Below, in pieces: positions 20,676-29,775 of a DNA stretch of 39,688 nt. Source of the stretch: Xanthomonas cannabis pv. cannabis. Lineage in GTDB: Bacteria; Pseudomonadota; Gammaproteobacteria; Xanthomonadales; Xanthomonadaceae. Below the pieces are notes generated by a model that worked only from the letters and a program-made list of their open reading frames with translations, made no database searches and was not told the DNA's origin. The DNA lies in the NCBI RefSeq assembly GCF_000802365.1, contig NZ_JSZE01000058.1, positions 1 to 39,688 of the forward strand. Direction: 5' to 3'. The translations under genes were made by a program, and so were the position numbers. The stretch's first letter is position 1; the number at the start of each line of letters is the position of its first letter.

Positions 20676-21397
20676 GTGAAGTGGAGGGGCGCATCCAGCT
20701 GGAACCGTCGTGGAAGGCAAAGGTGGGCGATTGGCTGCTGCGCCCGGAGATGCAGGAGCTGTCGGCCTTCCTGCGCCAGCGCAAGGCGGCCGGGGCGCGG
20801 GTGTTTCCGCCAGGGCCGCAGATCTTTGCCGCCTTCGACGCGACCCCGTTCGATCAGGTCAAGGTGGTGATCCTGGGTCAGGACCCGTATCACGGCGAAG
20901 GCCAGGCGCATGGGCTGTGCTTTTCGGTGTTGCCCGGCGTGCCGGTGCCGCCGTCGCTGCTCAACATTTATAAGGAGATCCAGGACGATCTGGGCATCCC
21001 GCGCCCGGACCACGGCTATCTGATGCCGTGGGCGCGCCGCGGTGTGCTGCTGCTCAACGCGGTGTTGACGGTGGAGCAGGGCCGGGCGGGTGCACACCAG
21101 AACAAGGGCTGGGAAGGCTTCACCGACCACGTCGTGGAGGCCCTCAACCGCGAGCGCGAGGGCCTGGTGTTCCTGCTCTGGGGCAGTTACGCCCAGTCCA
21201 AGGGCAAGGTCATCGACCAGGCGCGCCATCGGGTGTTCAAGGCGCCGCACCCGTCGCCGTTGTCGGCGCATCGCGGTTTTCTGGGCTGCAAGCATTTCTC
21301 CAAGACCAACGAGCATCTGCAGCGCCGGGGTCTCCCTCCGATCGACTGGTCGTTGCCTCCGCGCGACGGGTTGGACACAACGTCGGCCGCCGGCTGA
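20672..21397 (+). CDS. ung: Uracil-DNA glycosylase, family 1
   Basis: Removes uracil from DNA to start base-excision repair. It has 241 residues. The water-activating loop is [18 protein letters not shown] with Asp71 as the catalytic base. The uracil-binding strand is [12 protein letters not shown], and the Leu-intercalation loop is [11 protein letters not shown] with the catalytic His. The start overlaps the response-regulator stop by ATGA. Confidence 0.97.
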   Translation: MSEVEGRIQLEPSWKAKVGDWLLRPEMQELSAFLRQRKAAGARVFPPGPQIFAAFDATPFDQVKVVILGQDPYHGEGQAHGLCFSVLPGVPVPPSLLNIYKEIQDDLGIPRPDHGYLMPWARRGVLLLNAVLTVEQGRAGAHQNKGWEGFTDHVVEALNREREGLVFLLWGSYAQSKGKVIDQARHRVFKAPHPSPLSAHRGFLGCKHFSKTNEHLQRRGLPPIDWSLPPRDGLDTTSAAG

Positions 21398-21542
21398 ACA
21401 GCCTAGCCGGGCGCCGCATCGTCGCGGGTTTTGTCACGGTCTGCGCAGGCGTGGGGTGCTAGTTTGGCGTCAGAATTCGGGAAGCTGTACGGTAGAACGC
21501 CGGCAAGTGTGGAAGCCCGAACGTCCTATAAATGGAACGCTG

Positions 21543-21570
21543 GGAACTCTTTCTATACCCGGCAGTCCAA
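21543..21570 (+). promoter_or_regulatory. Candidate sigma-E (RpoE) promoter of rpoH
   Basis: GGAACTC, 16 nt, then TCCAA, closely matching the RpoE pattern GGAACTT-N15/16-TCnAA. The predicted transcript would begin about 19 nt before the rpoH ATG. RpoE control of rpoH is known in enterobacteria and would fit here. A TATAAA further upstream (near 21526) and TAAGAT just before the ATG are possible additional -10 elements. Confidence 0.5.
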
Positions 21571-21595
21571 TAGTTCGACTGCTAAGATGGTGCCT

Positions 21596-22471
<876 letters not shown>

Positions 22472-22499
22472 TCCTTCGCTCACGCAGTTCCCGTCGCAC

Positions 22500-22525
22500 A
22501 AACGGCCCGGTTATCCGGGCCGTTT
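22500..22525 (+). terminator. Intrinsic terminator of rpoH
   Basis: AAACGGCCCGG-TTAT-CCGGGCCGTTT, a perfect 11-bp stem ending in TTT, 28 nt past the rpoH stop. It may also serve the convergent channel gene. Confidence 0.9.
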
Positions 22526-22596
22526 GCATTGGGGTGTCTATGGGCGCGAATAGCCCTCTGACGCCGCTGCCAGGATCATGCCTGCGCGACAATGTG

Positions 22597-23211
22597 TCAG
22601 TCGGGCAGGCGTGCCACCGGCAGATGCCAGCCGTAGCGGATCGCCATGAAGCGCAGTCCGAAACATACGCCGGCGCCGATCGCCAGCGACCAGGCCTGCG
22701 GCACGCCGAGCACATGGCCGATGGCCACCAGACCGCCACCGGCGAGCGCGGCGACGGCGTACAACTCGGCCTGCAGCACCACTGGCGTGCGTGCGACCAA
22801 CAGATCGCGCGCAATGCCACCGCCGATGCCGCTGAGCATGCCCAGCAGCGTGGCACTGAGCGGGCTGAGCTGATAGTCCAGCGCCTTGCTGGTGCCGTAG
22901 ACCGCAAACAACGCCAGCCCGGCCGCGTCGAAGATCTGCACCGGGTTGCGCAACCGCTCCACCGCTGCATGCCAATAGAACCCGGCAACGCCGGCCAGGC
23001 AGGCCGTGAGCAGATACTGCGGGTGCACCAATGCGGCCGGCGGGGTGGCGCCGATCAGCACGTCGCGCACGATGCCGCCGGACACGGCTGCTGCGCAGGA
23101 CAGCACCAGCACGCCGAACAGGTCCAGGCGGTTGCGCACCGCCACGGTTGCGCCGCTCAGGGCGAACACGAAGGTGCCGAGCAGATCCAGCAGGAACAGG
23201 ACAGTTGCCAC
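22597..23211 (-). CDS. Trimeric intracellular cation channel (TRIC) family protein, YicG/UPF0126-like
   Basis: Inner-membrane protein of 204 residues with about seven hydrophobic helices. Two pseudo-repeated glycine motifs mark the family: SGGIVRDVLIG near residue 44 and GIGGGIARDLLVARTPVVL near 130. They build the kinked pore helices of bacterial TRIC channels. Potassium or other small-cation permeation is inferred from the family. The start is a GTG at 23211. It lies downstream of ndh on the same strand with 50 nt between them. Confidence 0.9.
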   Translation of the reverse strand: MATVLFLLDLLGTFVFALSGATVAVRNRLDLFGVLVLSCAAAVSGGIVRDVLIGATPPAALVHPQYLLTACLAGVAGFYWHAAVERLRNPVQIFDAAGLALFAVYGTSKALDYQLSPLSATLLGMLSGIGGGIARDLLVARTPVVLQAELYAVAALAGGGLVAIGHVLGVPQAWSLAIGAGVCFGLRFMAIRYGWHLPVARLPD

Positions 23212-23261
23212 GGTCAGGTCGTCGCATCAGGCCGCACAGCATCGCACGGCCTGCGGCGCTG

Positions 23262-24554
23262 TCATCCGTCCTTGCTGCTGGGCGGCGGGTCGTCGGTGGC
23301 GCCGCCGAAGATGATCCGCGCGGCACGCTGATAGCTCCAGTACGCCATTGCCCAGTTCACCAGCACCACGAAGCGGTTGCGGAAGCCGATCAGGAAGTAG
23401 ACGTGCGCGGCCAGCCAGAACCACCACGCGACGATGCCGGACAGCTTGAGCTTGCCGACATGCACGATGGCGGCCATGCGGCCGATGGTGGCCAGGTTGC
23501 CGAAGTCCTGATAGCGGAAGGCGGCCGCAGCCTGGCCGCGCTGGCGTGCGCGGATGGCCTTGGCGATGTGCTTGCCCATCTGCTTGGCCGCCGGCGCCAC
23601 ACCCGGTACCGGGCGGCCGCCCTGCTGCACCGACGCCAAGTCGCCGCCGACAAAGATCTCCGGATGCCCGGGCACGCTCAGGTCCGGCTCAACCAGCACG
23701 CGCCCGGCGCGATCCAGCGGCACGCCGAGCGTGCGCGCCAGCGGCGAGGCGGCGACGCCGGCCGCCCACACCACGGTGCGCGCCGGCACGAAGGTGTCGC
23801 CGAGCCGATAGCCCAGCGCATCGATATGGCTGACCGGCGTGCCGGTGTGCACCTCCACTCCCAGCCGCTCAAGCTGCTTGCGCGCCGTGTCGGTGAGGTC
23901 TTCCGGAAACGAGGGCAGCACGCGCGGGCCGGCTTCGACCAGGCGCACCCGTGCCTGACGTGGGTCGATATGACGGAATTCGTTCTTGAGCGTGTGGCGG
24001 GCGATCTCCGCCAGTGTGCCGGCCAGCTCGACCCCGGTCGGGCCGCCACCGACGACTGCGAAGCTCAGCCAGGCGGCGCGCGCCGCCGGATCGGATTCGG
24101 CCTCGGCGCGCTCGAAGGCGAGTAGCAGCTTGCGGCGCAGGACCAGCGCGTCGTACAGGGTCTTCAGGCCGGGCGCGTGTTCGGCCCACTGGTCGTTGCC
24201 GAAATAGGCATGTGTAGCGCCGGTGGCGAGCAGCAACATGTCGTAGCCCAGCGACGTGCCATCGGCGAGCACCACCTCCCGGCGGGTCGGCGCAATCTCT
24301 GCGACGTCGCCGAGCAGCACCTCGACATTGCGCTGCTCGCGCAGGATGTGCCGCAGCGGTGCGGCGATGTCCGGTGCCGACAGGCCGGCGGTGGCCACCT
24401 GATACAACAGTGGCTGGAACAGATGGTGGTTCTGCCGATCGATCAGGGTGATGCGGATGCCGGGGTCGTCGAGTGCACGGGTCGCCCACAAGCCGGCGAA
24501 GCCGCCGCCGACCACGACCAGATGCAAGGGAGCGGGAGAGGGGTAAGAGGTCAT
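23262..24554 (-). CDS. ndh: NADH dehydrogenase type II (NDH-2), FAD-dependent
   Basis: Membrane-associated flavoprotein that passes electrons from NADH to quinone without pumping protons. It has 430 residues from the ATG at 24554; an in-frame ATG at 24593 would add 13. The FAD-binding Rossmann motif is VVVGGGFAGLWATRAL at the N-terminus. The NADH-binding motif VVGGGPTGVELAGTLAEIAR is near residue 155. FQPLLYQVATAGLSAPDIAA is typical for NDH-2. The C-terminal VNWAMAYWSYQRAARII is an amphipathic membrane anchor. The gene is divergent from the Coa1-like gene. Confidence 0.95.
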   Translation of the reverse strand: MTSYPSPAPLHLVVVGGGFAGLWATRALDDPGIRITLIDRQNHHLFQPLLYQVATAGLSAPDIAAPLRHILREQRNVEVLLGDVAEIAPTRREVVLADGTSLGYDMLLLATGATHAYFGNDQWAEHAPGLKTLYDALVLRRKLLLAFERAEAESDPAARAAWLSFAVVGGGPTGVELAGTLAEIARHTLKNEFRHIDPRQARVRLVEAGPRVLPSFPEDLTDTARKQLERLGVEVHTGTPVSHIDALGYRLGDTFVPARTVVWAAGVAASPLARTLGVPLDRAGRVLVEPDLSVPGHPEIFVGGDLASVQQGGRPVPGVAPAAKQMGKHIAKAIRARQRGQAAAAFRYQDFGNLATIGRMAAIVHVGKLKLSGIVAWWFWLAAHVYFLIGFRNRFVVLVNWAMAYWSYQRAARIIFGGATDDPPPSSKDG

Positions 24555-24672
24555 CGTCAGGTCCGATGGAGTACGACGCGGGCGAGACAGCATGCCAAAT
24601 CGCCAATGAACATGACGCGTGGGCGTCGCACGCCTGCGGCATCATGTCGCATCTGCTGCCGACGGTCATTGC

Positions 24673-25224
24673 ATGTCTTCACTGCCACCGCCCTTGCCAC
24701 CGCTACCACCTGCCCCGGCGCGCACTGCAGCAGCAGTTGCTCCTGCGACTGCGGTCAGACAGCCACGCAGTGGCGTGGCCATCGGCCTGATCGGCATCCT
24801 GGCCTGTGCGAGCGTGTTCGGGGTGGTGGTGCTTGCTGCGGGCCTGTGGCTGGTCGGCACGGGCTGGTCGATGTTTGCCGACCAGGTGCGCACTGCGCTG
24901 CAGGAAGACGCCGTGGTGCAGGAACACATCGGGCAGATCCGCAGCATGCGCGTGGATCTGCTGCGCACCGGGATGGCAGCGGAGGGCGAAGAGTTCGTCT
25001 TCGACGTGGAAGGCGATCGCGGCGCTGGTCGCGTCGCGGCGACCTGGGCCAGTGCCGGCGCCGATCAGGAGATTCTCAGCGAGGGGCTGCTCACCTTGCG
25101 CGATGGCACCGAGTACACCTTGCCGGCGGCAGCGACTACAGACGTTGAGATACCCGATACCCCATCAGAAATGGACACCGATCCCGCACGCGACACCGCC
25201 CCTGAGACAATAGTGGAGCCATGA
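24673..25224 (+). CDS. Single-pass membrane protein resembling Coa1-family proteins
   Basis: A protein of 183 residues. A Pro/Ala-rich N-terminus (about 1-33) precedes one transmembrane helix at about 35-60. A domain of roughly 85 residues follows with a pattern like QEDAVVQEHIGQIRSMRVD and then FVFDVEGDRGAGRVAATWAS. This resembles the cytochrome c oxidase assembly factor Coa1 family, in which a predicted protein-binding helix is followed by a beta-sheet carrying a V.G..G.G.V motif. The resemblance is by eye. The C-terminal 35 residues are acidic and low-complexity. The stop overlaps the next gene by four bases. Confidence 0.7.
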   Translation: MSSLPPPLPPLPPAPARTAAAVAPATAVRQPRSGVAIGLIGILACASVFGVVVLAAGLWLVGTGWSMFADQVRTALQEDAVVQEHIGQIRSMRVDLLRTGMAAEGEEFVFDVEGDRGAGRVAATWASAGADQEILSEGLLTLRDGTEYTLPAAATTDVEIPDTPSEMDTDPARDTAPETIVEP

Positions 25225-26051
25225 GCATGACCGACAATCCCGACAAGCGGATCGCCTTGCTGATCGATGCCGACAACGCGCCGGCGGGCAAGATCGATGT
25301 GGTGCTGGCAGAAGTAGCGCGCTATGGCGTGGCCAACGTGCGCCGTGCCTACGGCAACTGGAAGAGCCCGCACCTAAAAGGGTGGGAGGCTGCGTTGCAC
25401 GATTACGCGATCCGGCCGATCCAGCAATTTGCCTACAGTTCCGGCAAGAACGCCTCGGACATGGCGATGGTGATCGATGCGATGGACCTGTTGTATGCAC
25501 GCAATCTGGATGGGTTTGCGATCGTCTCCAGCGATGCCGATTTCACCCCATTGGTGATGCGCCTGCTGACCGACGGCATGAAGGTGTATGGCTTTGGCGA
25601 GCAGAAAACCCCGGCGCCGTTCGTCAATGCGTGTTCCAAGTTCACCTATGTCGAAGCGCTGGGCGAGCAGGCTGCGGCCGCCAGCGACAGCGCGGCCGGC
25701 CGCAAGGATGCCACTGCATTGCGCAGCGATACGCGGCTGGTGCAGATGCTGCGTAATGCGATCGTCAGCGCTTGCGAAGACGATGGCTGGGCGCTGCTGA
25801 GCGCGGTGGGCAAGCAGGTCGCCAACCAGGCCTCGTTCGATCCACGCAACTACGGCTATCGCAAACTCAGCGACCTGGTCCGCGCGATCGGCCTGTTCGA
25901 GATCAAGCAAGACGAGCAGGCATTGTGGGTGCGCGATACGCCCAAGGGTGGGCGCGGCAAACCGACGCAGCCCGCCACTGCGACGGCGCAACCGGCGGCT
26001 GCTGCCAAGCGCCCGGCGCGCGCGCCAGCCAAACCTGCAGCAGGGGGCTGA
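25221..26051 (+). CDS. NYN-domain (PIN-like) RNase with C-terminal OST-HTH/LOTUS domain
   Basis: A protein of 276 residues. The N-terminal NYN/LabA-like domain (about 7-150) has the acidic metal-site motifs RIALLIDADNAP, GKNASDMAMVIDAMD and AIVSSDADFTPL, as expected for a PIN-fold nuclease. The C-terminal part (about 172-240) has a LOTUS-type winged helix (MLRNAIVSACEDDGWALLSA, then NYGYRKLSDLVRAIGLFEIK), which binds RNA in other proteins. The tail is Pro/Ala/Lys-rich. The start overlaps the previous stop (ATGA), and the next gene begins 2 nt after its stop. RNA cleavage is inferred from the domains; target unknown. Confidence 0.88.
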   Translation: MSMTDNPDKRIALLIDADNAPAGKIDVVLAEVARYGVANVRRAYGNWKSPHLKGWEAALHDYAIRPIQQFAYSSGKNASDMAMVIDAMDLLYARNLDGFAIVSSDADFTPLVMRLLTDGMKVYGFGEQKTPAPFVNACSKFTYVEALGEQAAAASDSAAGRKDATALRSDTRLVQMLRNAIVSACEDDGWALLSAVGKQVANQASFDPRNYGYRKLSDLVRAIGLFEIKQDEQALWVRDTPKGGRGKPTQPATATAQPAAAAKRPARAPAKPAAGG

Positions 26052-26053
26052 GC

Positions 26054-26710
26054 ATGACGCATGACGCAAATATGCCCGCTGCCGTGATGCCCGCCATCAC
26101 GATTTGGGGACGTCGGAATTCAAGCAATGTGCGCAAGGTGTTGTGGTGCGCGGAAGAAGCCGGCGTGGCCTATACCTCGATCGAGGTGGGCGGTGCATTC
26201 GGCGGTAACGACACGCCGGCGTATCGCGCATTGAACCCGAATGGCGTGGTGCCGACCTTGCAGGACGGCACGCTGGTGGTATGGGAATCCAATGCGATCG
26301 TGCGCTATCTGGCGGCGCAGTACGCGCCGGCGCTGTACCCGCAATCACCGGCCGAGCGCGCGCTGGGGGATCTCTGGATGGACTGGACTACATCGACATT
26401 TGCCAGTGTGTTTCGTGATTTGTTCTGGGGCGTTGTGCGCACACCGGAGGCCGAGCGCGATGCCACACGTATCGCCGCGGCACTGGCGCAGTCTGGCGAG
26501 CTGCTGGCACGCGCCGATGCGGCATTGGCACAGCAGCCATATCTGTCCGGCGAGCGCTTTGCGATGGGCGACATTCCGTTGGGCAGCTTCATCTACGCCT
26601 GGTTCGAAATGCCGATCGAGCGACCGGCGCTGCGGCATCTGCAGGCGTGGTACCAGCGCTTGCGCGCGCGGCCGGCCTACCAGCGTGGCGTGATGACGGC
26701 GCTGACCTGA
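26054..26710 (+). CDS. Glutathione S-transferase family protein
   Basis: A protein of 218 residues. A thioredoxin-like N-terminal domain starts at ITIWGRRNSSNVRKVLWCAE, where Ser in the NSSN loop is the likely glutathione-activating residue. NPNGVVPTLQDG holds the cis-Pro, and WESNAIVRYLA the Glu-Ser gamma-glutamyl contact. The C-terminal helical domain carries GERFAMGDIPLGSFIYAW, the conserved N-capping motif. Likely cytosolic detoxification; substrate unknown. It is the last gene of the run starting at 24673. Confidence 0.92.
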   Translation: MTHDANMPAAVMPAITIWGRRNSSNVRKVLWCAEEAGVAYTSIEVGGAFGGNDTPAYRALNPNGVVPTLQDGTLVVWESNAIVRYLAAQYAPALYPQSPAERALGDLWMDWTTSTFASVFRDLFWGVVRTPEAERDATRIAAALAQSGELLARADAALAQQPYLSGERFAMGDIPLGSFIYAWFEMPIERPALRHLQAWYQRLRARPAYQRGVMTALT

Positions 26711-26831
26711 GTTTCGCGTTTCCGCTCAGGCCAGCATGGTCCATGGCAGGCGCCGCACGCGCTGCCGACACGGCACGTTGCTGCAAGGACACAGGCCTCG
26801 TACATCGCGCGACCAAATAGCTCGCGTTTTC

Positions 26832-26899
26832 TGTAGGAGCGCACTTGTGCGCGAGGGCATTCCCAGTAACGCCCCATCGCGCGCAGGCGCGCTCCTACA
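26832..26899. repeat. GTAG-type REP doublet, copy 1
   Basis: A GTAG-headed hairpin unit (GTAGGAGCGCAC-TT-GTGCGC) faces a second unit in inverted orientation (GTAGGAGCGCGCCTGCGCGC on the other strand). The whole ends in TGTAGGAGCGC / GCGCTCCTACA. Such units are REP elements linked to RAYT transposases in Xanthomonas and Stenotrophomonas. It lies in the 383-nt convergent gap between the glutathione transferase and priA, which otherwise holds nothing recognised. Confidence 0.8.
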
Positions 26900-26938
26900 A
26901 AAACGTGAGGACACCTGCGGCCTGTTGGCTCGCGGTGT

Positions 26939-27006
26939 TGTAGGAGCGCACCCGGGCGCGATGGCATTCCCGGTAACGCCACATCGCGCCCAGGTGCGCT
27001 CTTACA
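26939..27006. repeat. GTAG-type REP doublet, copy 2
   Basis: Second doublet of the same length (68 nt) and layout as copy 1, beginning 39 nt after it. The core is diverged (GTAGGAGCGCACCCGGGCGC; the far arm reads GCTCTTACA instead of GCTCCTACA). The two copies share the central GGCATTCCC.GTAACGCC stretch. Confidence 0.78.
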
Positions 27007-27093
27007 AAGGATCACGCCACGCGCGATCAAGGACCTGGGCACACCGCGCAAAACTTCGGTTTGGCTGCTGCCCCATGTGCGATACGCGCTGCA

Positions 27094-29316
27094 CTAATAC
27101 AGATCGATCGGATCCACATCCAGCGACCAGCGGACGCGGCGTGCCTGCGGGAGTGCGTAGATCGCCGGCAACTGGGTGTCGAGCAACCGGTGCAGCGCCG
27201 AGCGTTGCTGGGCAGACAGCAGCAACTGGGTGCGCTGGAACCCGGCGCGGCGTGGCATCGGGGCAGGCATCGGGCCATAGCATTCCACGGCCGCAAAGGC
27301 CGGCGACTGCGCCGAGCTCTCGTCGGCGGTCAGCCCGCGTACCGCCAGCAGGAACTGATTGGCGGCGGCGACATCCTTGGCTTCGGCGCGGAACAGCGCC
27401 AGATGCGCAAACGGTGGAAATCCGGCCGCTTCGCGCTGCTGCAGTTCGGCATCGGCAAAGGCGTGGTAGCCGCCGTTGACCAGGGTCTGCAGCAAGGGGT
27501 GTTCGGGGTGATGGGTCTGCAGCCAGACCTCGCCGGGGCGGTCGGCGCGTCCGGCGCGTCCTGCCACCTGGATCAGCTGCTGGGACAGCTTTTCGGCGGC
27601 ACGGAAGTCGGCCGAGAACAGGCCTTCGTCGATGCCGACCACCACCACCATGGTCAACCGCGGCAGGTCGTGACCCTTGGCCAGGATCTGGGTGCCGACC
27701 AGGATGCCGGCGTCGCTGCCGAGCCGGGCGAGCTGGGTTTCCAGTGCGTCGCGGCGCTGGGTGGTGCTGCGGTCGATGCGCACCACCGGCACATCCGGGA
27801 AGGCCTCGGTCAGGCGCTCTTCCAGCCGCTCGGTGCCGATGCCCTGCGGCTGCAGCGCCAGGCTGGCGCAGGCCGGACAGGCCAGCGGTGCGGGTTGGCG
27901 CGCGCCGCAGTGGTGGCATTGCAGGCGGCGGCCGCCGGCATGCACGGTCATGGGCGTCTGGTGCAGCGGCGTGCTGCAGCGCTGGCAGGCGGCGGTCCAG
28001 CCGCAGTCGTGGCACAGCAGCACCGGTGCGTAGCCGCGGCGGTTCTTGAACACCAGCACCTGCTCGCCACGCGCCAGGGTGGCGCCGATGCCAGCCAACA
28101 CCTCTGGCGACAATCCGTCCTTGAGCGGGCGCTTGCGCACGTCCAGCACCCGGACCCGCGGTGGGCGCGCCTCGCCGGCACGCCGCGCCAGCCGCAGGTG
28201 CCGGTAGCGGCCGGAATAGGCGTTGTGCAGGCTTTCCAGCGATGGCGTGGCGCTGCCCAGGATCACCGGCACGTCCAGCGCCTTGCCGCGGACCAGGGCG
28301 AAATCGCGGGCGTGATAGCGGATGCCGTCCTGCTGCTTGTAGCTGCCGTCGTGTTCTTCGTCGATCACGATCAGGCCGGCGTTGGGCAGCGGGGTGAACA
28401 CCGCCGAGCGGGTACCCACGATCAGCTTGGCCTCGCCGCGCCAGGCCGCAGCCCAGACGCGGGCGCGTTCGCTATCGGAGAGCCCCGAGTGCAGCGCGTG
28501 CACCGGCACGCCCAGGCGCGCGCGGAAGCGCCCCAGCGTCTGCGGGGTCAGGCCGATTTCCGGCACCAGCACCAGCGCCTGCCTGCCGGCCGCCAGGCAG
28601 TCGGCGATCGCCTGCAGGTAAACCTCGGTCTTGCCGCTGCCGGTGACGCCGTCGAGCAGGTAGGTGGCAAAGCCGGTCTGCGCGCGGACGGCAGCGGCGG
28701 CCGCCTGTTGCTCGTCGTTGAGCGCCGGCCCGCTGCCGGGGCGGGCCGGGATGGCATTGGCCGGCACTGCCACGCGTTCGGCAAGCTCACGTTTGGCCAG
28801 GCTGCGGGCGGCCTCGCGCCACTGCGGCAGCAACGGGTCCAGCTGCTCTTCGCCCACGGCGCCGGCCTGCAGCAGGCCGGCCAGCAACGCCGGCCGGCTG
28901 CCGGCGCGCAGGCTGCTGGCGGCGGTGTGCCCGGCTTCGGTCAGCTGCCAGGCCCAGGCGTGGGTGTCGGCCAGGGGCTCGCCGCGGCGGAGCGGGCCGG
29001 GCAGGGCGCTGGCCTGGGCCTCGCCGAGCGGGGCATGGGTATAGCGGGCCAGCCACTGCAGCGAGCGAGCCAGTTCATCCACCAGCAGCGGCGTGTCGTC
29101 GCACCAGGCCAGCGCCGGGCGCAGGCCTTCGGCCGACGGCTGCCGGCCGATTTCCACCACCACCCCGATCAGCTCGCGCGAGCCGAACGGCACACGCAGC
29201 CGGCAACCGACCCGCGCCGGATCGGCGCCCGGCACGTCGGCCGGGGGCAGGTAATCGAACAGCTGGGGCAGCGGCACCGGCAGGGCGACGCGCAAGGTGG
29301 GCACAGTCGAAGGCAT
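27094..29316 (-). CDS. priA: Primosomal replication restart helicase PriA
   Basis: A 3'-to-5' DNA helicase that reloads the replisome at stalled forks. It has 740 residues, against 732 in E. coli. The N-terminal 3' DNA-end-binding domain begins VALPVPLPQLFDYLPPAD. Walker A is GVTGSGKTEVYLQ, and the DEEH box reads IDEEHDGSYKQQDGIRYHAR, which includes the aromatic-rich loop. The zinc region has four paired Cys motifs from CHDCGWTAACQRC to CHHCG and CPAC. Motif VI is QLIQVAGRAGRADRPGEVWL. Upstream lies a DnaA-box palindrome. Confidence 0.97.
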   Translation of the reverse strand: MPSTVPTLRVALPVPLPQLFDYLPPADVPGADPARVGCRLRVPFGSRELIGVVVEIGRQPSAEGLRPALAWCDDTPLLVDELARSLQWLARYTHAPLGEAQASALPGPLRRGEPLADTHAWAWQLTEAGHTAASSLRAGSRPALLAGLLQAGAVGEEQLDPLLPQWREAARSLAKRELAERVAVPANAIPARPGSGPALNDEQQAAAAAVRAQTGFATYLLDGVTGSGKTEVYLQAIADCLAAGRQALVLVPEIGLTPQTLGRFRARLGVPVHALHSGLSDSERARVWAAAWRGEAKLIVGTRSAVFTPLPNAGLIVIDEEHDGSYKQQDGIRYHARDFALVRGKALDVPVILGSATPSLESLHNAYSGRYRHLRLARRAGEARPPRVRVLDVRKRPLKDGLSPEVLAGIGATLARGEQVLVFKNRRGYAPVLLCHDCGWTAACQRCSTPLHQTPMTVHAGGRRLQCHHCGARQPAPLACPACASLALQPQGIGTERLEERLTEAFPDVPVVRIDRSTTQRRDALETQLARLGSDAGILVGTQILAKGHDLPRLTMVVVVGIDEGLFSADFRAAEKLSQQLIQVAGRAGRADRPGEVWLQTHHPEHPLLQTLVNGGYHAFADAELQQREAAGFPPFAHLALFRAEAKDVAAANQFLLAVRGLTADESSAQSPAFAAVECYGPMPAPMPRRAGFQRTQLLLSAQQRSALHRLLDTQLPAIYALPQARRVRWSLDVDPIDLY

Positions 29317-29775
29317 CCGCCAAGTCTACCGACTGTGTCCAGCAGACCTGTCCTGCGAACTTCGGGGCGTGAAGGCTGCGTGATCACTTGCAGCGTCTTT
29401 CTGTGACCCAAGTGATAAATACGACGTAAACCTATGTGAGGACTCAAGAAACGGGTTTATCCACACTGCCTGTGGATAAACCTGTGAATTAACCGCGTGC
29501 TCCACGCCGTGAAGGCGGATTCACTTGCCTTGGCAACCCGTTGGACATTTTTTCGCCATCCGATGAAATGCAATATGTATCAATCACTTAGGCGTGAAAC
29601 ACGATTGCAACAAAGAAAGAACAACAGTTGACAGGCGGGGGCGTACCGGTATGCCTGCCGCTGTGCACAACGTACGTGACCAGCGGTTGCGACCGGAGCA
29701 ACGGCGGCGCGATCTGTCAAGCGGTCGGCGTGGCGGACCTGCGTCGGTATCATGCCGGCCGATGCTGGAGTTCAC
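29317..29775. other. 459-nt divergent intergenic region, AT-richer than its surroundings
   Basis: Lies between the starts of priA (minus) and the sigma-like gene (plus). It contains the DnaA-box palindrome at 29455-29481, a third weak match (TGTGAATTA near 29484) and a TTGACA-like -35 near 29629. Small open frames exist here but none has a convincing start or composition, so I call no gene. Confidence 0.6.
29455..29481. promoter_or_regulatory. Two perfect DnaA boxes as an inverted pair
   Basis: TTATCCACA at 29457-29465 and its reverse complement TGTGGATAA at 29471-29479. Both match the strongest DnaA-box consensus exactly. Together they make a perfect palindrome with 11-bp arms (GTTTATCCACA / TGTGGATAAAC) and a 5-nt spacer, about 140 nt upstream of the priA start. 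Confidence 0.8.

Noticed and set aside
27061-29406. Long open frame opposite priA (about 780 codons)
   Set aside because: Antisense to priA with no family motif; typical GC-driven open frame.
29317-29775. Chromosomal origin of replication
   Set aside because: Only two perfect DnaA boxes (plus one weak match), no dnaA/dnaN/gidA/rpmH neighbours and no clear AT-rich unwinding element, so oriC is not supported.
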